A stretch of DNA of 64,000 nucleotides from CAZDKK01 sp964603725 (GTDB lineage Bacteria > Eisenbacteria > RBG-16-71-46 > CAIMUX01 > WJJG01). The DNA is taken from assembly GCA_964603725.1 (NCBI GenBank), contig CAZRWW010000019.1, positions 10,443-74,442 on the forward strand, read 5' to 3'. Under the pieces are notes generated by a model, which did no database searches, was not told the DNA's origin, and saw only the letters and a program-made list of their open reading frames with translations. The translations under genes and the position numbers were made by a program. This document shows positions 1-7,803 of this stretch, piece by piece; position 1 is the stretch's first letter; the number at the start of each line of letters is the position of its first letter.

Positions 1-337
1 TGTACAAACTGGAACCGGTCTGTCCGCCGCCCGTCCCGGGGGCTATGGGAGTCGCGCTCTCCCCGAGGAGGCGCGAGGTCGCCTCCGAGTGGAAGGTAAC
101 CCAGAACTGCACCCGCTCGATGCCGCTCAGATCCTGGACCTCGACGACGATCGTCACCGTGTCAGGAACCGATGTCGGAGAGATATTGAGCCCCTGTCCG
201 ATGTGCGGATTGACAAAGGCAACGACGGGTGGTGTCTGGTCGACCGTGACGGGTTCGTCCTCGGTGCAACCTACCCACAGGGCGACGGCGACCACTGCCA
301 GGGCGGCCGTCCAGCGTAGCCAGGATCTGCGGCGCAT
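1..337 (-). CDS. Putative lipoprotein with Ig-like domain, 3' end outside the window
   Basis: The first 112 codons of a gene that runs off the left edge. It starts at ATG 337-335 behind an AGAGGGA ribosome-binding site. The N-terminus is basic (MRRRSW), followed by a hydrophobic stretch and a lipobox-like WVGC near residue 24, so it should be a lipoprotein on the periplasmic side or outer membrane. After the Cys come acidic residues and then TPPVVAFVNPHIG, typical of the first strand of Ig-like/FN3-type modules in secreted FCB-group proteins. No catalytic motif is visible in the part seen. The role is unknown. Confidence 0.7.
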   Translation of the reverse strand, partial: MRRRSWLRWTAALAVVAVALWVGCTEDEPVTVDQTPPVVAFVNPHIGQGLNISPTSVPDTVTIVVEVQDLSGIERVQFWVTFHSEATSRLLGESATPIAPGTGGGQTGSSLY

Positions 338-471
338 GGGATTCCCTCTCCGGCACTTCCGTGGGCGGGCGCACCCGCGGCCCACTTCAGAGACAACCTT
401 GCAGTCTAGGAACGCCGGCGCCGGCGTGTCAATTGAAAGCGCCCGCGCCGGATGGCTCCTCCTTCCCAAGA

Positions 472-585
472 TTATCCACGTTCATGCTAGACGGCGACGA
501 TGTGGACAACTTCCGCCCCACACACGCAAACACGCCATAACTTCTATAGAACAAATCGGTTGCGATATCCACACGGTTCTCCACA
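472..585. promoter_or_regulatory. Cluster of four DnaA-box-like 9-mers
   Basis: The 277-bp gap between the lipoprotein start and the bactofilin stop holds no gene. It contains four 9-mers one base away from TTATCCACA: TTATCCACG (472-480), TGTGGACAA on the other strand (501-509), ATATCCACA (565-573) and TTCTCCACA (577-585). Four such matches in about 115 bp is well above chance. The place is about 13 kb from dnaA, so it could titrate DnaA or be an accessory origin element. DnaA binding is inferred only. Confidence 0.4.
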
Positions 586-614
586 GTTTTCCCGCCCGGG
601 GAAGCTCCCGCCGT

Positions 615-1139
615 CTAGGTCGAACCGAGGTGCCCCCCGCGTTGCTTGGGAGCCGAGCCCACGGCCGTCACGCGTAGGTCGGCGCCCTCGCGCTCCGCGA
701 CCCCATAGGCCGCGGCGACCTGGCCCGGGCCACCGGGCAGCGCCCTGCTCTCGGACGCCTGCTGGCCCGCCGGTTCCCCCATGTGCGATCGACCTTCGAA
801 ATGGACCCCTTCCTCGATGACCAGCGAACGGCAGTACAGGTCGCCCTTGACCTTGGCCCCGCGAACCAGATGTATGCGTTCTTCCGCCCGCATCGTGCCG
901 GCCAGTCTGCCGTGGATCACGATCTCCCGGCCGCGGATATCACCCTGGACCAAGGCCTTGGGGCCCAGCATGAGCACGCCGCGGGTGTTGAGTGTCCCCT
1001 CGACGGTACCCTCGACTCGGAGATCGCCGTCGACCTCGATCTCGCCCTTCAGGCGCACGCCGCTCTGCAGGAAGGACTGCTCGTTGCGCTCGGTGCGCTG
1101 CGGCGCGACCTGGGGCTGCGGAGACGACTTGTTGAACAT
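615..1139 (-). CDS. Bactofilin-family cytoskeletal protein
   Basis: 174 aa from ATG 1139, chosen because AAGGAGG lies 6 nt upstream; a longer reading from 1196 lacks such a site. The centre is a bactofilin beta-helix with repeating short strands (GVRLKGEIEVDGDLRVEG, then GTLNTRGVLMLGPKALVQGD), flanked by disordered tails; the C-terminal tail is Gly/Ala/Arg-rich. Bactofilins polymerise without nucleotide at the membrane and often recruit peptidoglycan enzymes. The gene follows an M23 peptidase gene and lies downstream of parAB, an arrangement known from Myxococcus and other bacteria in which bactofilin scaffolds position ParB/parS or a LytM hydrolase. Confidence 0.88.
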   Translation of the reverse strand: MFNKSSPQPQVAPQRTERNEQSFLQSGVRLKGEIEVDGDLRVEGTVEGTLNTRGVLMLGPKALVQGDIRGREIVIHGRLAGTMRAEERIHLVRGAKVKGDLYCRSLVIEEGVHFEGRSHMGEPAGQQASESRALPGGPGQVAAAYGVAEREGADLRVTAVGSAPKQRGGHLGST

Positions 1140-1219
1140 CACCCCCTCCTTGACGCGGACCGACTGCGTGGACATCTTGCGCCTCCGGTCGCCCATGTCA
1201 ATGGCGCCGGACGTATGAT

Positions 1220-2152
1220 CTATCTGCTACCAAGGTTGTTGGTTGCGCGGCCACCATCTCCCGGGTCGTTTCCCGGCCGGGCGTCCACCCGCTGGGGCGC
1301 GCCGGAGTCCTGCCAGGTCTTGAAGACCAGGGCGGGATCGATGGACCTCCCATCCCAGAGCACCTCGAAGTGCAGGTGCGGGGCCGTGCTGCGCCCCGTG
1401 CTCCCGGCCCTCGCCACGATCTCGCCGGCGTTCACGAAGTCGCCCACCTTCACCAGGATGCGCGAGGCATGCCCGTACATGGTGGAGAGCCGGGGGTTGT
1501 GCGAGATGAGGAGAACATTCCCGAAGACCTTGTCCGAACCGACGAAGGAGACGACCCCCTCCCCGGCAGCCGCGACCGCCGCTCCGGTCTGACCCGCTAT
1601 GTCATTTCCTGTATGGAAGATGCCTTCCTCGCCCAGCGGCCCGAAGCCCCGCGTGCGCGGCCCGGCCATCGGTATGCGGGTCAGCACCGCGCGGATCGCG
1701 TCCAGGTCCTCCAGGACGGGCTCCGGCCCGGGGCCCGTCACCCGATACTCCCCGGCCGATTCAACTGCCCCTCGCTCCTGCCCCTGCTCGCTCGCGGGCA
1801 CGCTCTCCGGAACGTCGACCCCCACAACGCGCAGCACCGCCACGCGCATGGAGTCGAGGGTGGCAAGACGCTGCTCCATGATTCCCAGCTGGGCCAATTG
1901 ACTACGTAGTTTATGGTTATCCTGGATCAGCTCGCCGGATGATCGTGCTCGGTGCAGCAAGTGGCCGAAGAGAACCAACCCGGCCACATTCATGACCACC
2001 AACACGGCCGCCGCCGCGACGGCGACACGCACGAGGGTCCGCGACAGGCGGAACTGGGTGACACCCGACCTCGCGGTCGAGGTGATGGTCACCGAGTAGT
2101 ATTCCCGGCGTTCCCCCGTTCCGGGTAGACGCTGTGCGGCCGACTCCTTCAT
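1220..2152 (-). CDS. M23 (LytM) family peptidase, membrane-anchored
   Basis: 310 aa. A short cytoplasmic N-terminus is followed by one transmembrane helix (about residues 40-65), a coiled-coil stretch (HKLRSQLAQLGIMEQRLATL) and a C-terminal LytM domain. The zinc ligands are visible: HTGND (HxGxD), MYGHAS and HLHFE. It should be an inner-membrane-anchored periplasmic endopeptidase cutting peptidoglycan cross-links, or a regulator of one; since both zinc motifs are intact, activity is likely. It lies between parB and the bactofilin gene, 80 bp upstream of the latter, and probably works with it in cell shape. Known bactofilin-linked M23 partners have the same topology. Confidence 0.9.
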   Translation of the reverse strand: MKESAAQRLPGTGERREYYSVTITSTARSGVTQFRLSRTLVRVAVAAAAVLVVMNVAGLVLFGHLLHRARSSGELIQDNHKLRSQLAQLGIMEQRLATLDSMRVAVLRVVGVDVPESVPASEQGQERGAVESAGEYRVTGPGPEPVLEDLDAIRAVLTRIPMAGPRTRGFGPLGEEGIFHTGNDIAGQTGAAVAAAGEGVVSFVGSDKVFGNVLLISHNPRLSTMYGHASRILVKVGDFVNAGEIVARAGSTGRSTAPHLHFEVLWDGRSIDPALVFKTWQDSGAPQRVDARPGNDPGDGGRATNNLGSR

Positions 2153-2158
2153 GCCTCT

Positions 2159-2186
2159 GCCTTACGACTCATGCCTTACGACTCAT
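2159..2186. repeat. 14-bp tandem duplication upstream of the M23 gene
   Basis: GCCTTACGACTCAT occurs twice head to tail (2159-2172 and 2173-2186), followed by AT-rich sequence (AATTAGAATAGATTAG). It fills the short gap between parB and the M23 gene, where a promoter for the M23-bactofilin pair would lie. No clear -35/-10 pair was assigned. Confidence 0.6.
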
Positions 2187-2238
2187 AACTGAATAAATTA
2201 GAATAGATTAGAATCCTGATCCGATCGGAGTCCCCACG

Positions 2239-3210
2239 TCATGGCACGACGACGCCCAGGAGGTCCAGGAGGCGGGAGAGATCCTCGTCGTCGAAGTAGG
2301 CGATCTCCAGCTTACCGCCTTTGCGCCCCATGCGCACGCGAACCTCAGTACCGAAGTGCCTGCAGAGCTGTTCCTCAATGCGAAAGATGTTCTCGGGCTT
2401 ACGATTACCCCTTGTCATCCGTCTCTTGATTTGGCCGCTTCCACCGGAAAGACCCCGTGCCCAGGTCTCGGCCTTTCGGACGGACCATTGTTCCTGGGAC
2501 ATCCGCTCCGCGATGGGGATACGATACTCCTCGGGAACGCCAATCAGGACACGGGCATGTCCGGGTGTGAGGGTTCCACGTGAAACATGAGCGAGGACCT
2601 CATCGGGCAAAACAAGCAGCCGCATTAGGTTAGTTACTGTGGAGCGGTCTTTGGCGACGCGCTTGGCGATCTCATCGTGGGTGAGGCCGAACTGCGTTGA
2701 CAGGGCGCTGTAGGCCCGTGCCTCTTCCACGGGATTGAGGTCGGAGCGCTGGATATTCTCTATCAGGGCGGCCTCGAGACTCTCGTGCTCCTCCATGCTC
2801 CTGACGATCGCGGGGACATCGTTCCATCCCGCTGCCTTGCAGGCCCGCCAACGTCGCTCGCCCGCCACGATCTCGTATCGGTTGTTTCCCGCGGGCCGGA
2901 GAATGATCGGCTCGAGGAGTCCCCGCTGCAGGATACTCCTCGTAAGCTCCTCAAGAGCAGCAGGTTCCCACGTGACGCGTGGCTGCCTGGGGTTGGGGAC
3001 TATCTGGTCGACCGGGATGTACCGGAGGCTCTCGCGATACCGGCCGGGAGTTCCCGATACCAGGGCATCCTCTTCTGAGGGCACACTGGTCTCACCCAGC
3101 GCCACGGATACCGTGGTCTCCTGCTCCGACTCCGGGGTCGCACGACTCACCGATGGTGTGGGTTCCGGGATCAGCGCCCGTAGTCCTCGTCCAAGTGCCT
3201 TCCTCGACAT
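2239..3210 (-). CDS. parB: Chromosome partitioning protein ParB
   Basis: 323 aa. The N-terminal ParA-interaction motif is present (SRKALGRGLRALIPE). A ParB/Srx CTP-binding domain follows with GERRWRACKAAGWNDVPAIV, then the helix-turn-helix (YSALSTQFGLTHDEIAKRVAK) and the C-terminal dimerisation region (GGKLEIAYFDDEDLSRLLDLL). ParB loads on parS and spreads as a CTP-dependent clamp. Four parS-like sites lie nearby, one inside this gene. The start overlaps the 3' end of parA by 119 nt. Confidence 0.96.
   Translation of the reverse strand: MSRKALGRGLRALIPEPTPSVSRATPESEQETTVSVALGETSVPSEEDALVSGTPGRYRESLRYIPVDQIVPNPRQPRVTWEPAALEELTRSILQRGLLEPIILRPAGNNRYEIVAGERRWRACKAAGWNDVPAIVRSMEEHESLEAALIENIQRSDLNPVEEARAYSALSTQFGLTHDEIAKRVAKDRSTVTNLMRLLVLPDEVLAHVSRGTLTPGHARVLIGVPEEYRIPIAERMSQEQWSVRKAETWARGLSGGSGQIKRRMTRGNRKPENIFRIEEQLCRHFGTEVRVRMGRKGGKLEIAYFDDEDLSRLLDLLGVVVP
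2572..2587. promoter_or_regulatory. parS site inside parB
   Basis: GGTTCCACGTGAAACA matches the parS consensus TGTTCCACGTGAAACA at 15 of 16 positions. It lies within the parB coding sequence, as parS sites in or near parAB often do. Confidence 0.85.
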
Positions 3211-3964
3211 GGGTTACAACTTCCTTCGCCAGATTCATGTAACTTGCGGCACCGGAACACTGAGGATCATAGAGTGCCGCCGGCTTCCCGAAACTCGGAG
3301 CTTCACCAAGGCGGACGTTCCTGGGAATGAGCGTGCTGAACACCCGATTCCCGAAGAAGCGGCGCGCCTCTTCCGCCACCTGCTGCGACAGGCTCAGGCG
3401 CCCGTCGTACATGGTTAGCAAGACCCCCTCCACACGCAACCCGGAGTTGAGGCTCTCTTGTACCAATCGAATCGTCTGGAGCAATTGGCTCAGTCCTTCC
3501 AGCGCGTAGTACTCACACTGCATGGGAATGAGAACCGAATGCGCCGCGGCCAAGGCGTTGATCGTCAGGAGCCCGAGCGAGGGTGGGCAGTCGATCAGAA
3601 CGAAGTTGTACTGCGGTGTCAGCGGGTCGAGACAGCGCTGGAGGATGTACTCGCGACGCTCCAGCCCCACCAGTTCGATCTCCGCGCCGAAGAGCCGTGG
3701 CGCCGAGGGAACGAGATCCAGTCCCCCGACCTCTGTGCTCAGGATCGCGCCCCGCATGTCCGCGTTGCCCAGAAGCGCCTCATAGACCGTTGGTAGCGGT
3801 TCCTCGCCGGACTGGCCCAGACCAGAAGTCGAGTTGCCTTGCGGATCCATGTCGATCAACAGGACCCTGAAGTCAAGCATGGCCAGTGAAGCGGCCAGGT
3901 TGATGGCCGTCGTTGTTTTTCCGACGCCACCCTTCTGATTGGCGACTGCTATGATCTTACCCAC
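3092..3964 (-). CDS. parA: Chromosome partitioning ATPase ParA (Soj)
   Basis: 290 aa. The deviant Walker A KGGVGKTTT is near residues 11-18, with LLIDMDPQGNSTSGL and LIDCPPSLGLLTINAL as Walker A' and B. This is a Soj-type ParA that binds DNA as an ATP dimer and moves ParB-parS complexes. Family members normally end soon after the sequence seen here as NLAKEVV; this one carries about 35 extra residues (Gly/Thr-rich) encoded inside the 5' end of parB in another frame. The extension may be a real long overlap or a lost stop codon. Confidence 0.95.
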   Translation of the reverse strand: MGKIIAVANQKGGVGKTTTAINLAASLAMLDFRVLLIDMDPQGNSTSGLGQSGEEPLPTVYEALLGNADMRGAILSTEVGGLDLVPSAPRLFGAEIELVGLERREYILQRCLDPLTPQYNFVLIDCPPSLGLLTINALAAAHSVLIPMQCEYYALEGLSQLLQTIRLVQESLNSGLRVEGVLLTMYDGRLSLSQQVAEEARRFFGNRVFSTLIPRNVRLGEAPSFGKPAALYDPQCSGAASYMNLAKEVVTHVEEGTWTRTTGADPGTHTIGESCDPGVGAGDHGIRGAG

Positions 3965-4244
3965 ACATCACCCGGATTTGGCGCGTTGGCGGCCTCAGGT
4001 GCCGCACCACGACACCGTCCTGGAGCCATAAAATCCAGAAAAACAAGGAATTGGGGCTCGTACGCGACCTTGCCGTGCCCCGAACATCCGGTGCCGGACA
4101 GTAGCAGCGCCAAGCGCGAGTGTCAATGCGTCAAGGCACCATGATCCAAAGGTTTCTGGGAGCGATTCCGAGGGCTGTTTTTCGAGGGCCTATCCGTCAT
4201 GAGTCGTGGCCTGGCCACAGCCGATCGGAGGAAGCGCGTTTGGA

Positions 4245-4260
4245 TGTTTCACGTGGAACT
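4245..4260. promoter_or_regulatory. parS site
   Basis: TGTTTCACGTGGAACT, a near-perfect parS palindrome, lies upstream of parA in the 618-bp rsmG-parA gap. Confidence 0.85.
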
Positions 4261-4265
4261 CGGGC

Positions 4266-4325
4266 CCGGGGCGACTGGCGCGATGGTTCGTGGGGATCCG
4301 CGGCCGGGGCGACTGGCGCGATGGT
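4266..4325. repeat. Direct repeat, 38-bp period, between parS sites
   Basis: A 22-bp block reading GGGGCGACTGGCGCGATGGT at its core occurs at 4266-4287 and again at 4304-4325. The whole 3965-4582 gap encodes no convincing protein; its content is this repeat, three parS sites and presumably the parA promoter. Confidence 0.55.
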
Positions 4326-4398
4326 CGGTGGCGATCCCGGGGTCGGGGTGTTTGACGCGCTGGTTTGCGCGGCTGTGGGTCTGAAAGGGCTCCCGCGA

Positions 4399-4414
4399 TG
4401 TTTCACGTGGAACA
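4399..4414. promoter_or_regulatory. parS site
   Basis: TGTTTCACGTGGAACA; CACGTG core with TGTTTC/GGAACA arms. It is identical to the next site 41 bp away. Confidence 0.92.
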
Positions 4415-4439
4415 TCCGGGTCTGAGGCGGCTGGCTGGA

Positions 4440-4455
4440 TGTTTCACGTGGAACA
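4440..4455. promoter_or_regulatory. parS site
   Basis: TGTTTCACGTGGAACA, the site nearest rsmG. With the copies at 4245 and 4399 it forms a compact centromere about 10 kb from dnaA. Confidence 0.92.
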
Positions 4456-4582
4456 TCCGGCGCACGTGACTCCGAGGAGGTTCCGGGAAAATGTCCCGTA
4501 CGTCGATGACCCTGGTGCGCGCGTTCTTCTCGTTCTTCAAGTCGGCTGGCGCTCGCGCCACGACTGGCGGAAAGGGACGCCG

Positions 4583-5455
4583 TCAGGAGCCCTCGTCAGT
4601 AGCATCGGTCGTGAGCCGCTCCCGAACCAGCAGGAGCATGCGGGCCGGCACCCAGGGGATCTCCCGCATCTCGACGAAAGCCCATCCGTGTCTCAGCATT
4701 GCCGGTCGAGCTGCCTCGAGCTCGGACTTCCACCCCAACCCCTTGAAGGTGATTAGGTTACATCCCACGGGCGCCACGACGTCGATGAGTGCCAGGGAGG
4801 GCGCCAGCGCTGCCACCGCCCGCATGAGGATCGCCTCACCGCCCAGCGCACGCCCCTGGTCTCGGGCAGCAGCTCGGCCGGCGGCCTCTCTGCGCGGGCG
4901 ACCGCCACAACTCGGCCACGCCGTCAGCGACTCCACGCGCGCTTCAAGGATGTCCAATGACGTCAGGCCGATAGTCTCGCGGACACGTTCGAGGAAGATC
5001 GTCTTCTTGCGAGAGGATTCGACCAGAGTCACAGGAACATCCGGGCAGCAGAGCTTCATCACGAGCCCGGGCAGTCCGGCGCCGGTCCCCACATCGATCC
5101 ACCACGCTTCAGGAGCGGGCTTCAGGAGCAGCAGCGGCCCCAAGCCCGCGGCCACGTGCTTCTCGACAAAACGCCCGAGGTCTCCGGGAGACACGAGCCC
5201 GGCCCGTTCGGACCATTCGACAACGGCGCGGCAGTAAGCTTCGAGCCTGCTTGCGCTGCCAGGATCGACACCGACCCCCTGGCGCTCCGCCTGCCGGAGC
5301 AGGTCTTCTATCTTCTCCCGCCACGCTGACGAAACTCGTACCGATCCTCGAGAATGATAGTTACGGCTTTCGCGCCGCACGGCGCCGCTGCCCGCGCGTC
5401 CGGCCTTCGGCCGGTTCTCGCCGGATCGCCGCGGCCTCCGGGGGGCCTTCGTCAT
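4583..5455 (-). CDS. rsmG: 16S rRNA (guanine527-N7)-methyltransferase
   Basis: 290 aa, with about 40 extra basic residues at the N-terminus relative to usual RsmG (about 210-240 aa). SAM-binding motif IDVGTGAGLPGLV and the following TLVESSRKKTIFLERV are typical of RsmG/GidB, which methylates G527 of 16S rRNA. Its ATG overlaps the mnmG stop (ATGA, 4 nt), so the two are translationally coupled, as is common near origins. A true start further in (for example near the YHSRGSVRVSS stretch) cannot be excluded. Confidence 0.93.
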   Translation of the reverse strand: MTKAPRRPRRSGENRPKAGRAGSGAVRRESRNYHSRGSVRVSSAWREKIEDLLRQAERQGVGVDPGSASRLEAYCRAVVEWSERAGLVSPGDLGRFVEKHVAAGLGPLLLLKPAPEAWWIDVGTGAGLPGLVMKLCCPDVPVTLVESSRKKTIFLERVRETIGLTSLDILEARVESLTAWPSCGGRPRREAAGRAAARDQGRALGGEAILMRAVAALAPSLALIDVVAPVGCNLITFKGLGWKSELEAARPAMLRHGWAFVEMREIPWVPARMLLLVRERLTTDATDEGS

Positions 5456-7716
5456 GACGGATCCTTTCGGGCACTTGGCTGCCGCCGCTGCGACGCTTCT
5501 GCCCCCGGCGCTGTCGTCGTCACCTCCTGCGGCCTCGTCCGTCCATGCCAGGGCTGCCCCGGGCGCGGGCTTGCCCCGCGCTCGCCTGCTTTCATCGACA
5601 CCGCCAGAATCAGAAGATCATTCTTCGTAATACCTTGTATTCTAATAGCTTGCCCCAAAGTCCGCGGCCGGTGTTGGCTGAGCCGCTCCCTGGCCTCACG
5701 CGAAAGCTGCTCCGGCGGACTGGCAAGGAGACGCTCCGGAATCTCGAGGTCCTCCAGCACCTGCGACCGCTCGATCTCGCGCAGTTGTTTACGGATGTAA
5801 CCATCATACTTGACTTCGGCCTCGAGCGCCGTGCGATCCTCGTGCGGAAGCGAGCACGGATGACCCAGCCGCTCGAGCAGGCCGACATCCACGTGCGGCA
5901 TTCTGAGGAGATCCTCGAAGGTCTTGCCCGCCAGCGACGCCGCCTGTCCCGCCGCGCGCCGGCCGAGTCGGTGGGCGCTCAGCGCCGCGCGCGCTTGCGC
6001 CACTCTGTCCCAGCGATCCGCGACCTTCCGCCAGTCGCTCTCCTGCAGCAGACCCGCGGCGCGCCCCACCGGCGCCAGGCGCCGATCGGCGTTGTCCTGG
6101 CGGAGCAGCAACCGATACTCGGACTGCGAGGTGAACATCCGATAGGGTTCCGTGGGCACCTTCGTGATCAGGTCATCGATCAGAACGCCGATGTACGCCT
6201 CGCTGCGCGCCAGCACCACGGGTGCTCGCCCCTCCAGGCGCGCGTGCGCGTTGATGCCCGCCATGATGCCCTGCGCCGCCGCCTCCTCGTAGCCGGAGGT
6301 GCCATTGATCTGACCCGCGGCGTACAAGCCGTCGATGCCGCGCACTGCCAGCGCTTCATCGATCTGCGTCGTGAGCAGGAAGTCGTACTCGACCGCATAT
6401 CCGGGGTGTACAATACGAGCCTCTTCCAGTCCAGGAATCGTGCGGACGTAGTCGCGTTGTACATCTTCGGGCAGCGAGGTCGAGATGCCGTTCGGGTAGA
6501 TCGTTTCGCTGTTCAACCCCTCGGGCTCGAGGAACACGTGATGGCTCGTGCGATCGGGGAACCGCACGATCTTGTCCTCGATCGATGGGCAGTACCGCGG
6601 GCCGATGCCGCGGATCAGCCCCCCGTACAGCGGGGAGCGGTCGAGCGCGGCGCGGATGACCTGATGCGTGCGCTCGTTCGTGTGCGTGAGATGGCACGCG
6701 ATCCGATTCGCCACCGGGGTGGTCTCGTAGAAGGAGAAGCGCGGCGGCGGCTCATCGCCGGGCTGGACTGCCAGGCGCGAGACATCGACGCTCGCGCGCG
6801 CGAGGCGGGGCGGCGTGCCGGTCTTGAGGCGTCCCATCACCAGGCCCAGTCGCTCCAGGCACCCGGACAGATCCCGCGCCGGGGGCTCCCCGCGCCGGCC
6901 GCCCGGGCGCGGGTCCAGGCCGGTGAACACCATGGCTCGCAGGAAGGTGCCGGCCGTGATCACGACCACTCTGGCCGCCAGATCACGGGGCGCGGTCACC
7001 CGCAACGCCTCGCAGTCGGCCCGGCGATCCGCGTCAGCCGAGCGCGCCCCTACCAAATCCGCGTGGAGCGGGTGCGCCTCGCCCCGAACGGCGCCGTCCG
7101 AGTGCGCGCCGCCCGGCCGGACGAGTTCCCAGCGAGGCTGTTCCAACCGCACCCCCACGACCCGCCGCGGTGAAACGCCGCTGCCCTCCGGGCCGTCTTC
7201 GACCAGGATATCCGTGACTTCGGCTTCGATCAGACGCACGTCGGCCTGCGCCGACAGCACCCGCAGCGCTTCTCGGGCATAGGCCTCCTTGTCCGCCTGA
7301 GCCCGCGGGGCATGGACGGCCGGTCCCTTGCGCCGGTTGAGCATGCGGAAGTGAATGCCCGTGCGGTCGATCAGCCGGCCCATCAGCCCCCCCAGGGCGT
7401 CGATCTCGCGCGCGAGCTGACCTTTGGCCAGACCGCCCACGGAGGGGTTGCAGGACATGCGCGCCAGTCCGCCGACGTCGAAGGTCACCAGCGCCACGCT
7501 GTGCCCGAGTCTGGCCAGCGCCCAGGCAGCCTCGATACCGGCGTGGCCTCCGCCCACCACGACGGCATCCACCGCGCGCGGCAGCCGGCCGCCGGCCGCG
7601 TGGCCGCCCGCGTGGCCGCCGGCGTGGGCGTCCTGGTCGGCGTCCGCGCGGGCGTGGGCGTCGGCGTGGCCGCCGGCGTGGGCGTTGCCAGCACGTATGT
7701 TCGCGTTGCGGTCCAT
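5452..7716 (-). CDS. mnmG: tRNA uridine-5-carboxymethylaminomethyl enzyme MnmG
   Basis: 754 aa; typical MnmG is about 620-630. The FAD-binding VVVGGGHAGIEAA begins only near residue 51, and family signatures follow (CNPSVGGLAKGQLAREIDAL; GTFLRAMVF; CPSIEDKIVRFP; AAGQINGTSGYEEAAAQG). With MnmE it installs cmnm5 on U34 of tRNAs. The first ~47 residues are a His/Ala/Gly/Asp repeat (HAGGHADAHARADAD...), unlike any MnmG N-terminus known to me. No good alternative start is seen within the repeat, but initiation just before the FAD domain would give a normal protein. A second insertion (residues about 205-225, HSDGAVRGEAHPLHAD) is also unusual. Confidence 0.93.
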   Translation of the reverse strand: MDRNANIRAGNAHAGGHADAHARADADQDAHAGGHAGGHAAGGRLPRAVDAVVVGGGHAGIEAAWALARLGHSVALVTFDVGGLARMSCNPSVGGLAKGQLAREIDALGGLMGRLIDRTGIHFRMLNRRKGPAVHAPRAQADKEAYAREALRVLSAQADVRLIEAEVTDILVEDGPEGSGVSPRRVVGVRLEQPRWELVRPGGAHSDGAVRGEAHPLHADLVGARSADADRRADCEALRVTAPRDLAARVVVITAGTFLRAMVFTGLDPRPGGRRGEPPARDLSGCLERLGLVMGRLKTGTPPRLARASVDVSRLAVQPGDEPPPRFSFYETTPVANRIACHLTHTNERTHQVIRAALDRSPLYGGLIRGIGPRYCPSIEDKIVRFPDRTSHHVFLEPEGLNSETIYPNGISTSLPEDVQRDYVRTIPGLEEARIVHPGYAVEYDFLLTTQIDEALAVRGIDGLYAAGQINGTSGYEEAAAQGIMAGINAHARLEGRAPVVLARSEAYIGVLIDDLITKVPTEPYRMFTSQSEYRLLLRQDNADRRLAPVGRAAGLLQESDWRKVADRWDRVAQARAALSAHRLGRRAAGQAASLAGKTFEDLLRMPHVDVGLLERLGHPCSLPHEDRTALEAEVKYDGYIRKQLREIERSQVLEDLEIPERLLASPPEQLSREARERLSQHRPRTLGQAIRIQGITKNDLLILAVSMKAGERGASPRPGQPWHGRTRPQEVTTTAPGAEASQRRQPSARKDPS

Positions 7717-7803
7717 CGGCCCCCACTTGCCTGGGGTCCACGCCTGAGGCGGCTCACCGCGCGGCCGCGCCCTCTGTCGCCGGTCGGCGGGGGCCGCGCG
7801 GGC

